From Mytilus californianus (taxonomy: Eukaryota > Mollusca > Bivalvia > Mytilida > Mytilidae), in assembly GCF_021869535.1 (NCBI RefSeq), contig NW_026262734.1, positions 106,055,088 through 106,119,087 on the forward strand: a stretch of 64,000 nt of DNA. The letters are read 5' to 3'. Position numbers and translations under genes: made by a program. Under the pieces are notes generated by a model. The model did no database searches. It was not told the DNA's origin and saw only the letters and a list, made by a program, of their open reading frames with translations. This document shows positions 1 to 9,682 of this stretch, piece after piece; positions within the stretch are counted from its first letter, which is position 1; every line of letters begins with the position of its first letter.

Positions 1-202
1 CATTGATGGTTTTTATTGTCGAAATAAGAAATAATCATCGTATTTTTTCATATATTAATAAAAACAATTAATTTATCATAGTTTTGTTTTGTTTAACTGT
101 AGCAGCCTACTGATTAAATGTCAGAAAATTTAATTAAAGTAAGACGAAAAGGATGTCCAACTATAATCAAAATAAAATCAGTTAATGTGATAAATGTATA
201 AC
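1..202. other. No gene seen
   Basis: AT-rich sequence with no convincing coding potential, RNA gene or repeat structure that I can support. Confidence 0.6.
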
Positions 203-376
203 TAGAGAGCATGATTCTTCTTATAAAATTGTCTCCTCCGGTACTCAAACCAGGGGCCTCTGTGTTACAAGGCAGTGCTTTAACTGACTGAGCTAAAGAA
301 GTATTTTCCTAGCTCAACCCCTCATGGCGGACTAAGTATCTACTACATGTACTAAGGGAAGCAATCCCATCACACT
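203..376 (-). mobile_element. tRNA-derived SINE copy 1
   Basis: Read on the minus strand, 230-299 resembles a tRNA. It has an A-box-like stretch (TAGCTCAGTCAGTTAAAGC), an anticodon-like loop CTTGTAA (anticodon TGT, Thr) and a B-box-like GGTTTGAGTACC. No clean acceptor stem is visible and the B box is degenerate, so this is a tRNA-like SINE head rather than a working tRNA gene. The flanking sequence, from GAGAGCATGATTCTT to the ATCCCATCACAC end, recurs in the copy 280 bp downstream. That repetition defines it as a mobile unit. Confidence 0.6.
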
Positions 377-482
377 CCCCCCACTTCAAGAGTCATCATA
401 CTATTATGACTCAAACAACACATACCCTAGCTAGAAATCCTCTAACTACTGTTAGTTTTTCAGTTGGGCACCAGATGTAAAT

Positions 483-660
483 GGAGAGCATGATTCTTTT
501 TACAAAATCACTTTGTCTCCTCTGGGACTTGAACCAGGGGCCTCTGTGTTACACGGCAGCGCTTTAACCGACTTAGCTAAAGAAGTACTTCCCTAGCTCA
601 ACTGCTTACGGCTGACTAAGTATCTACTTCATGTACTAAGGGAAACAGTCCAGTCACACA
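483..660 (-). mobile_element. tRNA-derived SINE copy 2
   Basis: Second copy of the element at 203-376, in the same orientation. Its tRNA-like head (513-583, minus strand) has a better B box, GGTTCAAGTCC, close to the canonical GGTTCRANNCC. The direct spacing of about 280 bp suggests tandem or dimeric insertion. The same Thr-like anticodon context is present (TGTAACACAGAGG). Confidence 0.6.
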
Positions 661-720
661 TGTATAAACCTCATTTTAGGCTCAACAAACAAATTGAGCT
701 AATTTTTTAACATCCACATA

Positions 721-1412
721 TAACTGTGACTTGACTGTAAGCGTTGCTCTCCACCTATTGCAGTTTATTCAAAATTCTGACCAATTGCAATTTGTTTATC
801 AAACCAAATTGTTCAACTGGTCAAAAATTTTAAATAAATGCTGTAGAAATCCAGAGTCAAGTCATGAAAGTGCAAGGTGATAAAATAAACCATACTTACA
901 ATCATATTTGACTTTAATTCTACTTCACTGATATTATGAAAATCATTCTAAGAATTTCTGTGCATATTTTTATTGTAATTGTCATGCGAAAGGCGATAGG
1001 TAGTTATTTTTCAATTGCTATTAAAATGTGCAAACTAAGCTTTCAGAATTTTTCTTTTACTGTGCTAATCAGAAAGGCTTTGCCCTTTCACAATACCGAT
1101 TTCTAAAATGTTTTACCAAAATTGCAGTTTGAATTTATCTCTTCAAACTGATCAACTGGTATAACAAGTTTAGCTCATAGCTAGTGGAAGGATGTTAGTA
1201 TGAAGCAAGTACAGTGTAATAAAAAAAGATTAAACTTACAATCCTTCAAGATTTGAATTCCACATCTGTCAATGAAATTGTAATTCTACAGCTGTTCCTT
1301 AAAATTTATGACTAGTTGAACAGTTTGGTTTGATAAAACAAATTGCAATTTGGTCAGAATTTATAATAAACTGCAATAGGTGGAGAATAACACTTACAGT
1401 CAAGTTACAGTA
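721..1412. mobile_element. Foldback/MITE-like element with ~125 bp inverted termini
   Basis: The left terminus, starting TAACTGTGACTTGACTGTAAG at 721, reappears as its reverse complement ending at 1412 (CTTACAGTCAAGTTACAGT). Similarity continues inward for about 125 bp through CACCTATTGCAGTTTATT and the CAAACCAAATTGTTCAACTGG region, with scattered mismatches. About 440 bp of unrelated AT-rich sequence lies between. There is no transposase ORF, so this is a non-autonomous element. A target duplication could not be fixed; the ends sit next to TA-rich sequence. Confidence 0.7.
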
Positions 1413-1532
1413 AAAAAAACACAGAAAAGATATGTAATAACACCTACAAACTTTGATCTAATAGGTCTTTGCTCTCTCTACTAAATGCTGCAATTGAGTT
1501 GAGATGCAGCCAATATGACTATTTAATTTTAT

Positions 1533-1830
1533 TATGCCCCACCTATGATAGTAGAGGGGTATTATGTTTTTTGGTCTGTGAGTCTGTTTGTTCGTCCGTC
1601 AGTCCGTCCGTTCATCCGTCTGTCCCACTTCAGGTTTAGTTTTTAGTCAATGTAGTTTTTGATGAAGTTGAAGTCCAATCAACTTAAACCTTAGTACACA
1701 TATTCCCTATGATATGATCTTTCTAATTTTAATGTCAAATTAGACTTTTGATCCCAATTTCACAGTCCACTGAAAATAGAAAATGATAGTGTGAGTGGGG
1801 CATCTGTGTACTATGGACACATTCTTGTTT
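1533..1830 (+). mobile_element. TATGCCCC-type interspersed element, short form
   Basis: Starts TTATGCCCCACC and ends GTGGGGCATCTGTGTACTATGGACACATTC. The outer parts form short inverted repeats (TATGCCCCAC / GTGGGGCAT). A CGTCCGTCAGTCCGTCCG-like GTCC-rich stretch lies near the left end. The same start and end define a longer copy at 3478-4078, so this is a non-coding dispersed family. Confidence 0.6.
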
Positions 1831-2120
1831 TGAAGTGTTTTGATGACTCTGCAGAAGATCATACAGGACTTCCTGCACTGTAGACAAAGCATAGATCTTA
1901 ATTCAGTAATAAAACTTCAACTAGTATTTCATTACTGCATGTATTCCAAAAATTCCATTTGTTTCCTTGCATCCATGCCCATTAATATTGTATACTATTG
2001 AAGATTCTCTGTCAGTGCATTTTCTCATTCATTGATTGGACAATTTAATAAATATTGAGAAGGTAAAACAGACTAAATGTAGTTTATGGTTCCTAAGGGT
2101 CTAGAAGGGTTTTACAGAAT
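1831..2120. other. No gene seen
   Basis: AT-rich spacer between the interspersed element and the minisatellite; nothing supported. Confidence 0.5.
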
Positions 2121-2970
2121 AGAGAATAATGGACCAAAAGTGCAGAATAATGGACCAAAAGTGTAGAATAATGGACCAAAAGTGCAGAATAATGGACCAA
2201 AAGTGTAGAATAATGGACCAAAAGTGTAGAATAATGGACTAAAAGTGCAGAATAATGGACTAAAAGTGTAGAATAATGGACCAAAAGTGTAGAATAATGG
2301 ACCAAAAGTGTAGAATAATATACCAAAAGTGTAGAATAATGGACCAAAAGTGTAGAATAATGGACCAAAAGTGTAGAATAATGGATCAAAAGTGTAGAAT
2401 AATGGGCCAAAGTGTAGAATAATGGACCAAAAGTGCAGAATAATGGGCCTAAAGTGCAGAATAATGGGCCAAAAGTACAGAATAAAGGACCAAAAGTGCA
2501 GAATAATGGACCAAAAGTGCAGAATAATGGACCAAAAGTGCAGAACAATGGGCCAAAAGTGCAGAATAATGGACCAAAAGTGCAGAATAATGGACCTAAA
2601 GTGTAGAATAATGGACCAAAAGTGTAGAATAATGGACCAAAAGTGTAGAATAATATACCAAAAGTGTAGAATAATGGACCAAAAGTGTAGAATAATGGAC
2701 CAAAAGTGTAGAATAATGAACCAAAAGTGCAGAATAATGGGCCAAAGTGCAGAATAATGGGCCAAAAGTGCAGAATAATGAACCAAAAGTGCAGAATAAT
2801 GGACCTAAAGTGTAGAGTAATGGACCAAAAGTGTAGAGTAATGGACCAAAAGTGTAGAATAATATACCAAAAGTGTAGAATAATGGACCAAAAGTGTAGA
2901 ATAATGGGCCAAAAGTGCAGAATAAAGGACCAAAAGTGCAGAATAATGGACCAAAAGTGCAGAATAAATA
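2121..2970. repeat. 21-bp minisatellite, about 40 copies
   Basis: Direct tandem array with a 21-bp unit (GGACCAAAAGTG followed by YAGAATAAT). Variants are GGGCC for GGACC, GTGCAG for GTGTAG, and an occasional ATATACC. Because 21 is a multiple of 3, long open frames run through it on both strands with heptapeptide periodicity. These are by-products of the array and not genes. The unit resembles the reverse complement of a decayed repeat (ATTCTCTATTCTTTATATTTT) seen at 10845, 20861 and 31980. Confidence 0.95.
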
Positions 2971-3050
2971 ATTGAAAAAGTAATAAACAGAGAAAAATAT
3001 GCAAAACAATAAAGAATAGAGAATAATGGGCAAAATAAATAATGAAAAAT
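2971..3050 (-). repeat. Decayed flank of the 21-bp array
   Basis: Contains AAAGAATAGAGAATAATGGGC and AAATAAATAATG, the reverse complement of the ATTCTCTATTCTTTA family present elsewhere in the window. It is probably the ancestral repeat from which the adjacent minisatellite expanded. Confidence 0.5.
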
Positions 3051-3477
3051 GAAGGACTCTCGTCCATGGGTCACTATAGTAGCATATTATATTATTGACA
3101 TCTATAATGTATTGTTTTGGCATATCTGTATTGTTTGGTTGCTGGAAGACACTAATAATACCCCTCATCTCATTTTGTCCATATGAGGACCTATTGAGCC
3201 CCAAGTGATAGTTAAAAAAATATATAAAATGAATCCAAATATACCATGTAGATTATCTTACAGAACTATAAATTTGTTGGCCTTTATCAAACTAAGTTAC
3301 AAGTCTGTAAGAGACTTCGTTTGAAAAAAGACAAAATGAAATATACCATATATCGTGTTGCTCTATCTTTAGTTTTCGATGAAGTGTTTTTGGAGTCATT
3401 TGTCCATTATTTTTGTTGTTGTTGGCCTTGGTGTTATATGTCTTACTTCAACTTATGATTTTGTATTCTCATCCTTT
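3051..3477. other. No gene seen
   Basis: AT-rich sequence. The stretch around 3395-3470 (TTGTTGTTGTTGGCCTTGGTG) looks like a fragment of a mussel interspersed repeat. No gene is supported. Confidence 0.5.
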
Positions 3478-4078
3478 TTTATGCCCCCGCCGTAGCGGAG
3501 GTGGCATTAAGTTTTACCCTTGTCCGTCTGTATACGTCCGTCCGTACGTAAGTACGTCCCAAAATTGGTTTCCGTTCTCTAACTTTCCTCAACCAAATGT
3601 TATGAAACTTATACACAATGCTTATTACCACAAAACACAGATCAAGTTTGAATTTTTGTGGCGTCAATTTTACGGTTCTAGAGTTATGCCCCTTTACAAA
3701 TGGAAAAAATGCTGAATTTTTCGTTTCCGTTCTCTAACTTTAGTTTGCCATAACCAAATGTTATGAAACTTATACACACTGCTAATTACCACAAAACACA
3801 GACCAAGTTTGAATTTTGGCGGCGTCACTTTTACCGTTCTAGAGTTATGCCCCTTTATAAATGGAAACATTGCTGAATTTTTCGTTTCCGTTCTCTTACT
3901 TTAGTTTGCCTCAATCAAATGTTATGAGACTTAATATACCAAATACTTATTACCACAAAACTCAGATCAAGTACAAATTTGGGTAGCGTCACTTTTACAG
4001 TTTTTGAGTTGTGTCCTTTTATAACGTTATATGCAAGCGGGGGCATCATCTGTGTCCCATGGACACATTCCCCATTTA
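3478..4078 (+). mobile_element. TATGCCCC-type interspersed element, long modular form
   Basis: Begins TTATGCCCCCGCCGTAGCGG and ends GCGGGGGCATC followed by CTGTGTCCCATGGACACATT. The body is about three tandem modules of roughly 155-160 bp, starting near 3569, 3723 and 3881. Each contains TTTCCGTTCTCT, ACCAAATGTTATGA and ATTACCACAAAAC. The short frames inside are not coding. A GC-rich scrap of the same family ends (TATGCCCCCGCACCGC) lies at 5626-5655. Confidence 0.65.
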
Positions 4079-4468
4079 TATGTATTTAATTTAAAATGAA
4101 ATTTGATTTAAATGTTCCCCATGAAGCTCTTAATTAATCTATGGGAACTATGTATCAATTGAAATCAAGTACGTCAGAAAACTACATAATTGTTTCATAG
4201 ATACCTCATTTAAGGTTTATATCTCAAATTCCAAGATGTTATCGAACGTAGGATAAAGATGCAACTTGACCTATTTTGCATACTTAATTGACTGATTTAA
4301 GTTTACACTAAACATGCTAAAGTTTAATATCTATTCATCTATGCAAATCCAAATGTATGAAAGTGCACTTGAATAAGAAAGTCAGCATCTGGGCAAAAGA
4401 GGGTCTCTTTATCGACATTATAGATGCTACGATAAGATGACCGTTCAACGTTCAATGAATTCAAAAAC
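4079..4468. other. No gene seen
   Basis: AT-rich spacer; no coding, RNA or repeat signal that I can support. Confidence 0.5.
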
Positions 4469-4736
4469 TTGTGCCTGTAATTCAGTGGTTGTCGTTTGTT
4501 GCTGTATATCACATTTTTTTTTTCGTTCATTTTTTTTTTCATAAATCAGGCCGTTAGTTTTCTCGTTTGAATTGTTTTACATTGGTAATTTCGGGGTCCT
4601 TTAAGCTAACTTTGCGGTATGGGTTTTACTCATTGTCGAAGGCCGTACGGTGACCTATGGTTGTTGATTTCTATGTCATTTGGTCTCTTGTGGAAGGTTG
4701 TCTCATTGGCAAATATACCACATCTTATTTTTATTG
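4469..4736 (+). mobile_element. SINE-like repeat family A, copy 1
   Basis: One of eleven dispersed copies. Landmarks in order: TTCAGTGGTTGTCGTTTG, a T-rich run, CAGGCCGTTAGTTTTCTCG, GCGGTATGGGTTTTACTCATTG, AAGGCCGTACGGTGACC, TTGTCTCATTGGC and ACCACATCTT. The copies occur on both strands with variable 5' ends and a common 3' end, which is SINE- or LINE-tail-like behaviour. I recall the motif string as very common in Mytilus DNA; this is from memory and not a search. Confidence 0.7.
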
Positions 4737-5625
4737 ACAAATCACAGGTAAAATCGAGGATAAGAATTCCAGTCTCTGTCAAGGCTTTATTGAATTATAA
4801 ACGACTATAAATCTTACCCGATGGTTGTGTTGAAAAAAAATTATCTTAGAATGTCCCAGGTCTCTCCAAGCTCAATACTCTCCTCTTCTTCCTTCAAGTT
4901 CCAGTAAGCGCCAACCATCAACCAACTACTTGACTGTCCTATCATTTTTTTCGGAGTGAGCTCTTGTTTTTGTTTGTTTTTTTTTTTCAAAATACAAAAG
5001 ATGGGTGCAATTTTTACAGGTTCCTAATCCAACAACCCGCAAATACTTTTCGGCAATCAGTCTCTGAAGTAACAATAGTTAATTCTTATTGTTACTATTT
5101 GCGTGTAATCGCAGCTTTGTCAAACATTCATAATTTTCTTAAGAACTTTGTCAAAAACTTCTTTTTGATATATAGAGACAGAATTTGGAGCAAAATTTTG
5201 AAAATGTATTTATTTTTCCCCTATTCTGTTTTGCAGTTAGTCGGTTGTTTAAGATTTCTAGACATCAATAAGTTAGACCCGATACCTATATAACCTGATA
5301 TACGATTACAGTTTCCATTGTATATTTGACCCGGATCTCAAAGATCCACATATTCTTGTTATGAAATGCCCTTTGATTTCCATTGAAAAAAAATTTACAA
5401 ATCTGACAAGATATGTATGCTTCAGACCATTTACAATAAAATTTTTCAAATAATTTACAATTCACAGGCCTGAGACATACTCTCATTGAAAATTACTTAA
5501 TTGGCAATGATTTTCGAACTCTTCCGAGACAATACTGATATAAATCTTTGATAAAAAAAAAGCCTAGCATGTACGCGTGAGAGCACTTACAAGACCGGAC
5601 GCACGCACGGACGCCCGGTATTTCT
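4737..5625. other. No gene seen
   Basis: AT-rich stretch with short chance frames on both strands; none has codon bias or a recognisable domain. Confidence 0.5.
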
Positions 5626-5770
5626 ATGCCCCCGCACCGCTTTGCGGCGGGGACAATAATGAGATTTTTTTACAAAACCTCATATGTAAACTTATTATAA
5701 GTTAGGAAAAAACATCCCTAGCTGACCAGCTAGAATACACAAGTCTTTTTTTTCAATCAGAGATTCAATA

Positions 5771-5980
5771 TACTGTAAATTCAGAAATAATTCCGAGGTT
5801 ATAATGCGACTAGGTGAGTATCACAAAATTAAGATCTCGCATTCTGTTATCTGATACATATAAAAAATGCAGATTTTCCTGAAATCGCAATAATTAATCT
5901 AGCATTTTTGTCCATTCTTCAATAATTGCAACAATGAATTATAATAAATGCACGCAATAATTTCGGAATTAACTGTAGTA
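5771..5980. mobile_element. 210-bp MITE with TA flanks
   Basis: Terminal inverted repeats pair TACTGTAAATTCAGAAATAATT on the left with the reverse complement of AATTTCGGAATTAACTGTAGTA on the right. The ends carry TA dinucleotides, as expected for Tc1/mariner-type insertion. The interior (5800-5950) is also partly self-complementary around GCAATAATT. There is no coding capacity. Confidence 0.6.
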
Positions 5981-7079
5981 GAGATATATAATACATATGT
6001 CTCTGACCGTAGATACGTGTTAAAATTTGTAAAAAGTAATATCTTCATAGAATGGAACAAACAATAGAATATGTACTAAAAGCACCTCTGATCCATCTTT
6101 TTAAATGATCGTTATATAATGTATATAAATATGACAAATGACTTCACCATAAATTATAATGTATCATCATATGTCATCGTTTAATTTCAGAAAATATTGA
6201 ACCTAATTAACCTTAGCGTTAGGAACAAGAGAAAGAATTAACTAACAGCTTCAGGTCTTGTGTGAAGGGATCTCTTGAAAGCAAATTAAAATATTGTTTT
6301 GTGTGCGTGTGTTTGTGTGTGTTTTTATGTGTAATTCCCCCAAAATGATTGAGAAAACAGGGTGTGTAGTACTGTAGTACCTAGTTGTATATGTTTTCCA
6401 CATTAGAGGTATCATCAATGGTATATGGTATTGACTATTTTTTCGTTTTTTTTTGTTTTTTTGAGAATTCGATGTTGGTATCGGATGTAATTAGACAATT
6501 AAAATTTTCTATTGGGTTGTGTATATCTATATATTATAAATACAGGGAGGTATAAATATAATAATCGTACTTAATATAACCTGTCTTTGTCATGTGTTTA
6601 TTTATGGCTCCTCCTGTCAACAGTCAATTACGACATCAAGATGCATTGTTTATTTACAGACTAATTTTGAAAATTTGGAAGCAATTCGCACTAAAAGGTT
6701 TGTCCAATAATTTAAATACGCACAGATTTTTTTTTCAGTATTGAATATATTATATAATCGAAGTTACTTTATATATATCAATATAATTATTCTGTATCAA
6801 GATTTATTCATCTCTAAAGTGTAGGCATCAACAGTATATTTAAGGGGGGCTTATCTTAATTACTGACCCAATAGGTTGAAGATGTCTTTGATGCTAAACA
6901 CTGTTTAAAACAAATAGATTTGTTAGTTGATTAAACGTTAGGTGGCCTATGTCATGTTAAATCCGTATAAATGCATAAAAATAGCGAGGATTTAGATTTT
7001 ATTTTCTGTCATGTTCAATTGTTCTACAACACTGCTGACGGAATGTTTTGAAGCTAACATCAGCCTTTGCAATACATTC
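5981..7079. other. No gene seen; short GT-rich microsatellite
   Basis: AT-rich, with a degenerate GT microsatellite at about 6298-6332 and poly-T tracts near 6430-6465. No gene is supported. Confidence 0.5.
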
Positions 7080-7660
7080 TTTGAACGTTGACTGAATTTT
7101 AAGCATCGTGTCAGTCACGTCTCAGTCATTACAGTTGAACGGGCGTGCTTGCCGTTGGTCAGCTCCACTTTACCCGCAATTTACGATGTTGGACTACTGA
7201 TAGATGCGCAACGACAGACTACTTTTGATGACAGAAACCAAATCAACGCTGTACCGTCAGTCTGAATAATGTCTAGATGTAAATGTCCACGTTAGCATAC
7301 ACTCCAAAAGTTTAAACCCATTGTGGATGGGGGAGTGTTATGCCGTCTGACGTCCGAGGGCCTGTATCCGTGGTGTTGGATAATGGACCGTCATTTCACC
7401 GTCTCAAGACAGTGGTCCTGATAACGCTTGCTGTCATCATTAATACTACGTCCAAGACTCATCGACCAGTACTTCATGGCGGTCTGCACAGCTGACCGAC
7501 CTGGCCCTGGAAACAACCGTTGTGAAGGCATTAAACTTCAAACTAAATCTATCCAGCAAAACCCAAATGGCCGCCTTTTACCAAAAAAATTTTAAATGCT
7601 CATCAAATGCACTAGGGCACGGAGCCGACCGTGCGAGGGATTAACAACCAGTCAAGGTCG
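7080..7660. other. Unclassified block richer in GC than its surroundings
   Basis: This block is visibly richer in G+C and in CpG than its neighbours (for example GGGCGTGCTTGCCGTTGGTC and GGAGCCGACCGTGCGAGGG). It has no long open frame on either strand, no tRNA-like boxes and no internal repetition that I can see. It could be an old gene relic, a non-coding transcript or part of an unrecognised element. Confidence 0.35.
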
Positions 7661-7770
7661 TTGAAAACCACCCAGTTAGTTAGTTGAATTCTAAGTTCTT
7701 TTATTCTTTAAGAGGTAGATCAAATTTCCCCAGTTTTTGTTTCACCAAACCTCAAAGTTCTTCAATCCTG

Positions 7771-7866
7771 CTTGAAGGCCGAACTTTGACCTATAATTGT
7801 TAACTTTTTATAAATTGTGACTTGGATGGAGAGTTGTCTCATTTGCACTCATCCCACATCTTCATA
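7771..7866 (+). mobile_element. SINE-like family A, copy 2 (5' truncated)
   Basis: Only the 3' third is present: GAAGGCCGAACTTTGACC, ACTTGGATGGAGAGTTGTC, TCATTTGCACTCATCCCAC. It belongs to the subtype with ACTTGGATGG, shared with the copies at 21481, 29616, 57625 and 59230. Confidence 0.6.
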
Positions 7867-8271
7867 TTTATATTGTATAGGAATGTTGAAGAGTCTATAT
7901 TATATTTATCACACAAATTATTGGTTTTTAAATTTCAATTAAATAAAAATGTAATTCAGCGCTCTGACAATATTACTTATTTTACAGGGTTTTTGGAAGA
8001 TTCTTGCCTCGAATGACGCCTCTAACCAAAACGAATTAATGTGTTTTCAAGGGACAAAAATATAGCTTTACTACGAACTTTTGGATTAGGGTTAGGATGT
8101 CTATCTTATACAGTTTTGGGAGTAATGCGCAAAGTCTGTCAAAATTGCAGCTTTGATTTATCTTTAGGCGTTTATTATATGGTTACATGTTCGAAAATAC
8201 ACAAAATGTTGATAAAACTGGAACCTATAATGCGGTGATTTGTAACAAAGATTAAAGAAATTTTAGAAAAC

Positions 8272-8396
8272 GACCCTGGTGCGAAATAAATTCAGGGGAA
8301 AATGGCCCTGTGTGGAATAAACTCTGTAGAATGGCCCTGGGATAAAATAAATCCGGGGGAAATGGCCCAGGGGTAAACTAAATACGAGGGGAAACG
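8272..8396. repeat. Four degenerate ~31-bp tandem units
   Basis: Four units of 29-33 bp, each starting G[AC]CCTGG or GCCCAGG and containing a run like AAATAAATCCGGGGGAAATG. They lie about 200 bp upstream of the secreted-protein gene at 8603. Confidence 0.7.
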
Positions 8397-8525
8397 TCTT
8401 CTTGTTTATCTTCTTTGTGTGCTTCATTCACATTTTATGTTTTGCAAAGCCACTACATGTTGACTATGACATTGAACAGATATATATTTTGTCGTACTAA
8501 ATGATATGCATTATAACTGCCATGG

Positions 8526-8602
8526 CGGATATAAACCAACTTTAAACTTTGTATTCTTCAATAACTTACGTGTAGCTATGTTTTGTTTTACAGATTCCAA
8601 TA
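8526..8602 (+). promoter_or_regulatory. Leader of the 244-aa secreted-protein gene: TATA-like box and possible splice acceptor
   Basis: GATATAAA (8528-8535) is TATA-like. TATGTTTTGTTTTACAG ends at 8593 and is a good 3' splice site 9 nt before the ATG. Both cannot be used together because the gap is too short for an intron. The second secreted gene also has an acceptor shortly before its ATG, which favours a 5'-UTR intron here with a first exon further upstream. Confidence 0.4.
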
Positions 8603-9337
8603 ATGTATTCGTCAGTAGTAGCCTTTTTAATTGGTGTTCTTACTAGACAGTGTGGATCACAACAAATCGGTCACCCAACGTCTGGATCTCCATCGAGTGG
8701 AATGGCGGAGCTACAAAATATGATTCCGAACAATGTTGTTAGCATGATATCAAATTCACTCCCGCAAGAGTACCGACATTTGGTGCCTGGGTTCAATCAA
8801 CCCAATCCCGTGTCAAACTCTGTTAGCAATTCAAATACGAATCCTGTGCCTGGTCTTGAAATTCCTAACTGGTTTCAACAAGGGCCGACCAATTCAAACA
8901 TAGGAAATGGCTCACCCGGACACATGCAAGGAAATAACTCACCTGGACATGTATCAGGAAATAGTCCATCGGGACAAATGGCAGGGAATGGCCAATCTGG
9001 TCATACAACAGGAAATAGTCCATTGGGTCAATCAACGTGGAATGGTCCCTCTGGCCATACGAATGGAAATAATCCATCGGCGGGGCACATGCCAGGAAAT
9101 AGTCCATCGAGTCAAACTCAAGGGAATGGTCCCTCTAGCCACATGGCAGGAAATAGTCCACCGGGTCATATGGCAGGGCAAAACAATGGATCACCAGCCT
9201 TCTGGGAACCAGCACCAGGAACTGGCCCTGGTGGAATTAACACCGGCGGACCATATGTGAATGCAATGGGACAAATGGCAAAAGCGTTTGCACAAGATCT
9301 TTTGAAAGCAATGCAAATACCACATTCTGTGATATAA
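8603..9337 (+). CDS. Secreted protein with Gly/Asn/Ser/Pro 9-residue repeats, EYR-PG family (long member)
   Basis: A 244-residue single-exon coding region. Residues 1-19 are hydrophobic (VVAFLIGVL) and look like a signal peptide; the only cysteine, C17, falls inside it. Residues 33-69 hold a head motif, MAEL then PQEYRHLVPGFNQPNP. Residues 101-191 are ten tandem units of 9-10 residues (G-N-x-P-x-G-H-M-x type). Residues 220-237 form the tail motif (MGQMAKAFAQDLLKAM). The head and tail match the 96-aa gene at 18426 on the same strand, so the two are paralogues and this one gained the repeat. Such a cysteine-free, Gly/Asn/Ser-rich mature protein suggests an extracellular matrix, byssal, mucus or peptide-precursor role, but that is inference. 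I do not recognise the family. The ATG follows an acceptor-like site and is the first in frame. Confidence 0.8.
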   Translation: MYSSVVAFLIGVLTRQCGSQQIGHPTSGSPSSGMAELQNMIPNNVVSMISNSLPQEYRHLVPGFNQPNPVSNSVSNSNTNPVPGLEIPNWFQQGPTNSNIGNGSPGHMQGNNSPGHVSGNSPSGQMAGNGQSGHTTGNSPLGQSTWNGPSGHTNGNNPSAGHMPGNSPSSQTQGNGPSSHMAGNSPPGHMAGQNNGSPAFWEPAPGTGPGGINTGGPYVNAMGQMAKAFAQDLLKAMQIPHSVI

Positions 9338-9430
9338 AATGAATGAGTACATAAAGAATGTGTAATTTGTATATTTATCTGCCTGCTCTGACATTTTCCT
9401 TTTACTTATGAGGAAAATGTTTTTAGCAAA

Positions 9431-9436
9431 AATAAA
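9431..9436 (+). terminator. Poly(A) signal of the 244-aa gene
   Basis: AATAAA 94 nt after the stop codon, in an otherwise AT-rich 3' region. Confidence 0.55.
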
Positions 9437-9682
9437 AGGGCGCATATGGAAAAGTCCAAAATTTTGGACAGTTTAGCAGAACATATCAAGATTACACTCG
9501 ACTCCTCCAAAAAAAAAAAAATAGATGGGCAAAAGGACAAACAAAAAGTTATTGAACACATGGCCTAGATAGCATGACTTTGCACATACACATAATAGGG
9601 GTGGGGTTTTACTAGTTAAACATACACACAAAGCACCCTATCTAAACCAAATGTCGTAAAATTAAAACACACAGTAGAAAAC
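9437..9682. other. No gene seen
   Basis: Spacer between the secreted-protein gene and the 16-bp satellite; only a poly-A run near 9510. Confidence 0.5.

Noticed and set aside
230..299. Functional tRNA-Thr gene
   Set aside because: A and B boxes are present, but no paired acceptor stem was found and the B box is degenerate; the repeated flanks show a SINE.
2093..3204. Long open frames on both strands (up to 324 codons)
   Set aside because: All are translations of the 21-bp tandem array with heptapeptide periodicity; no start context, no domain.
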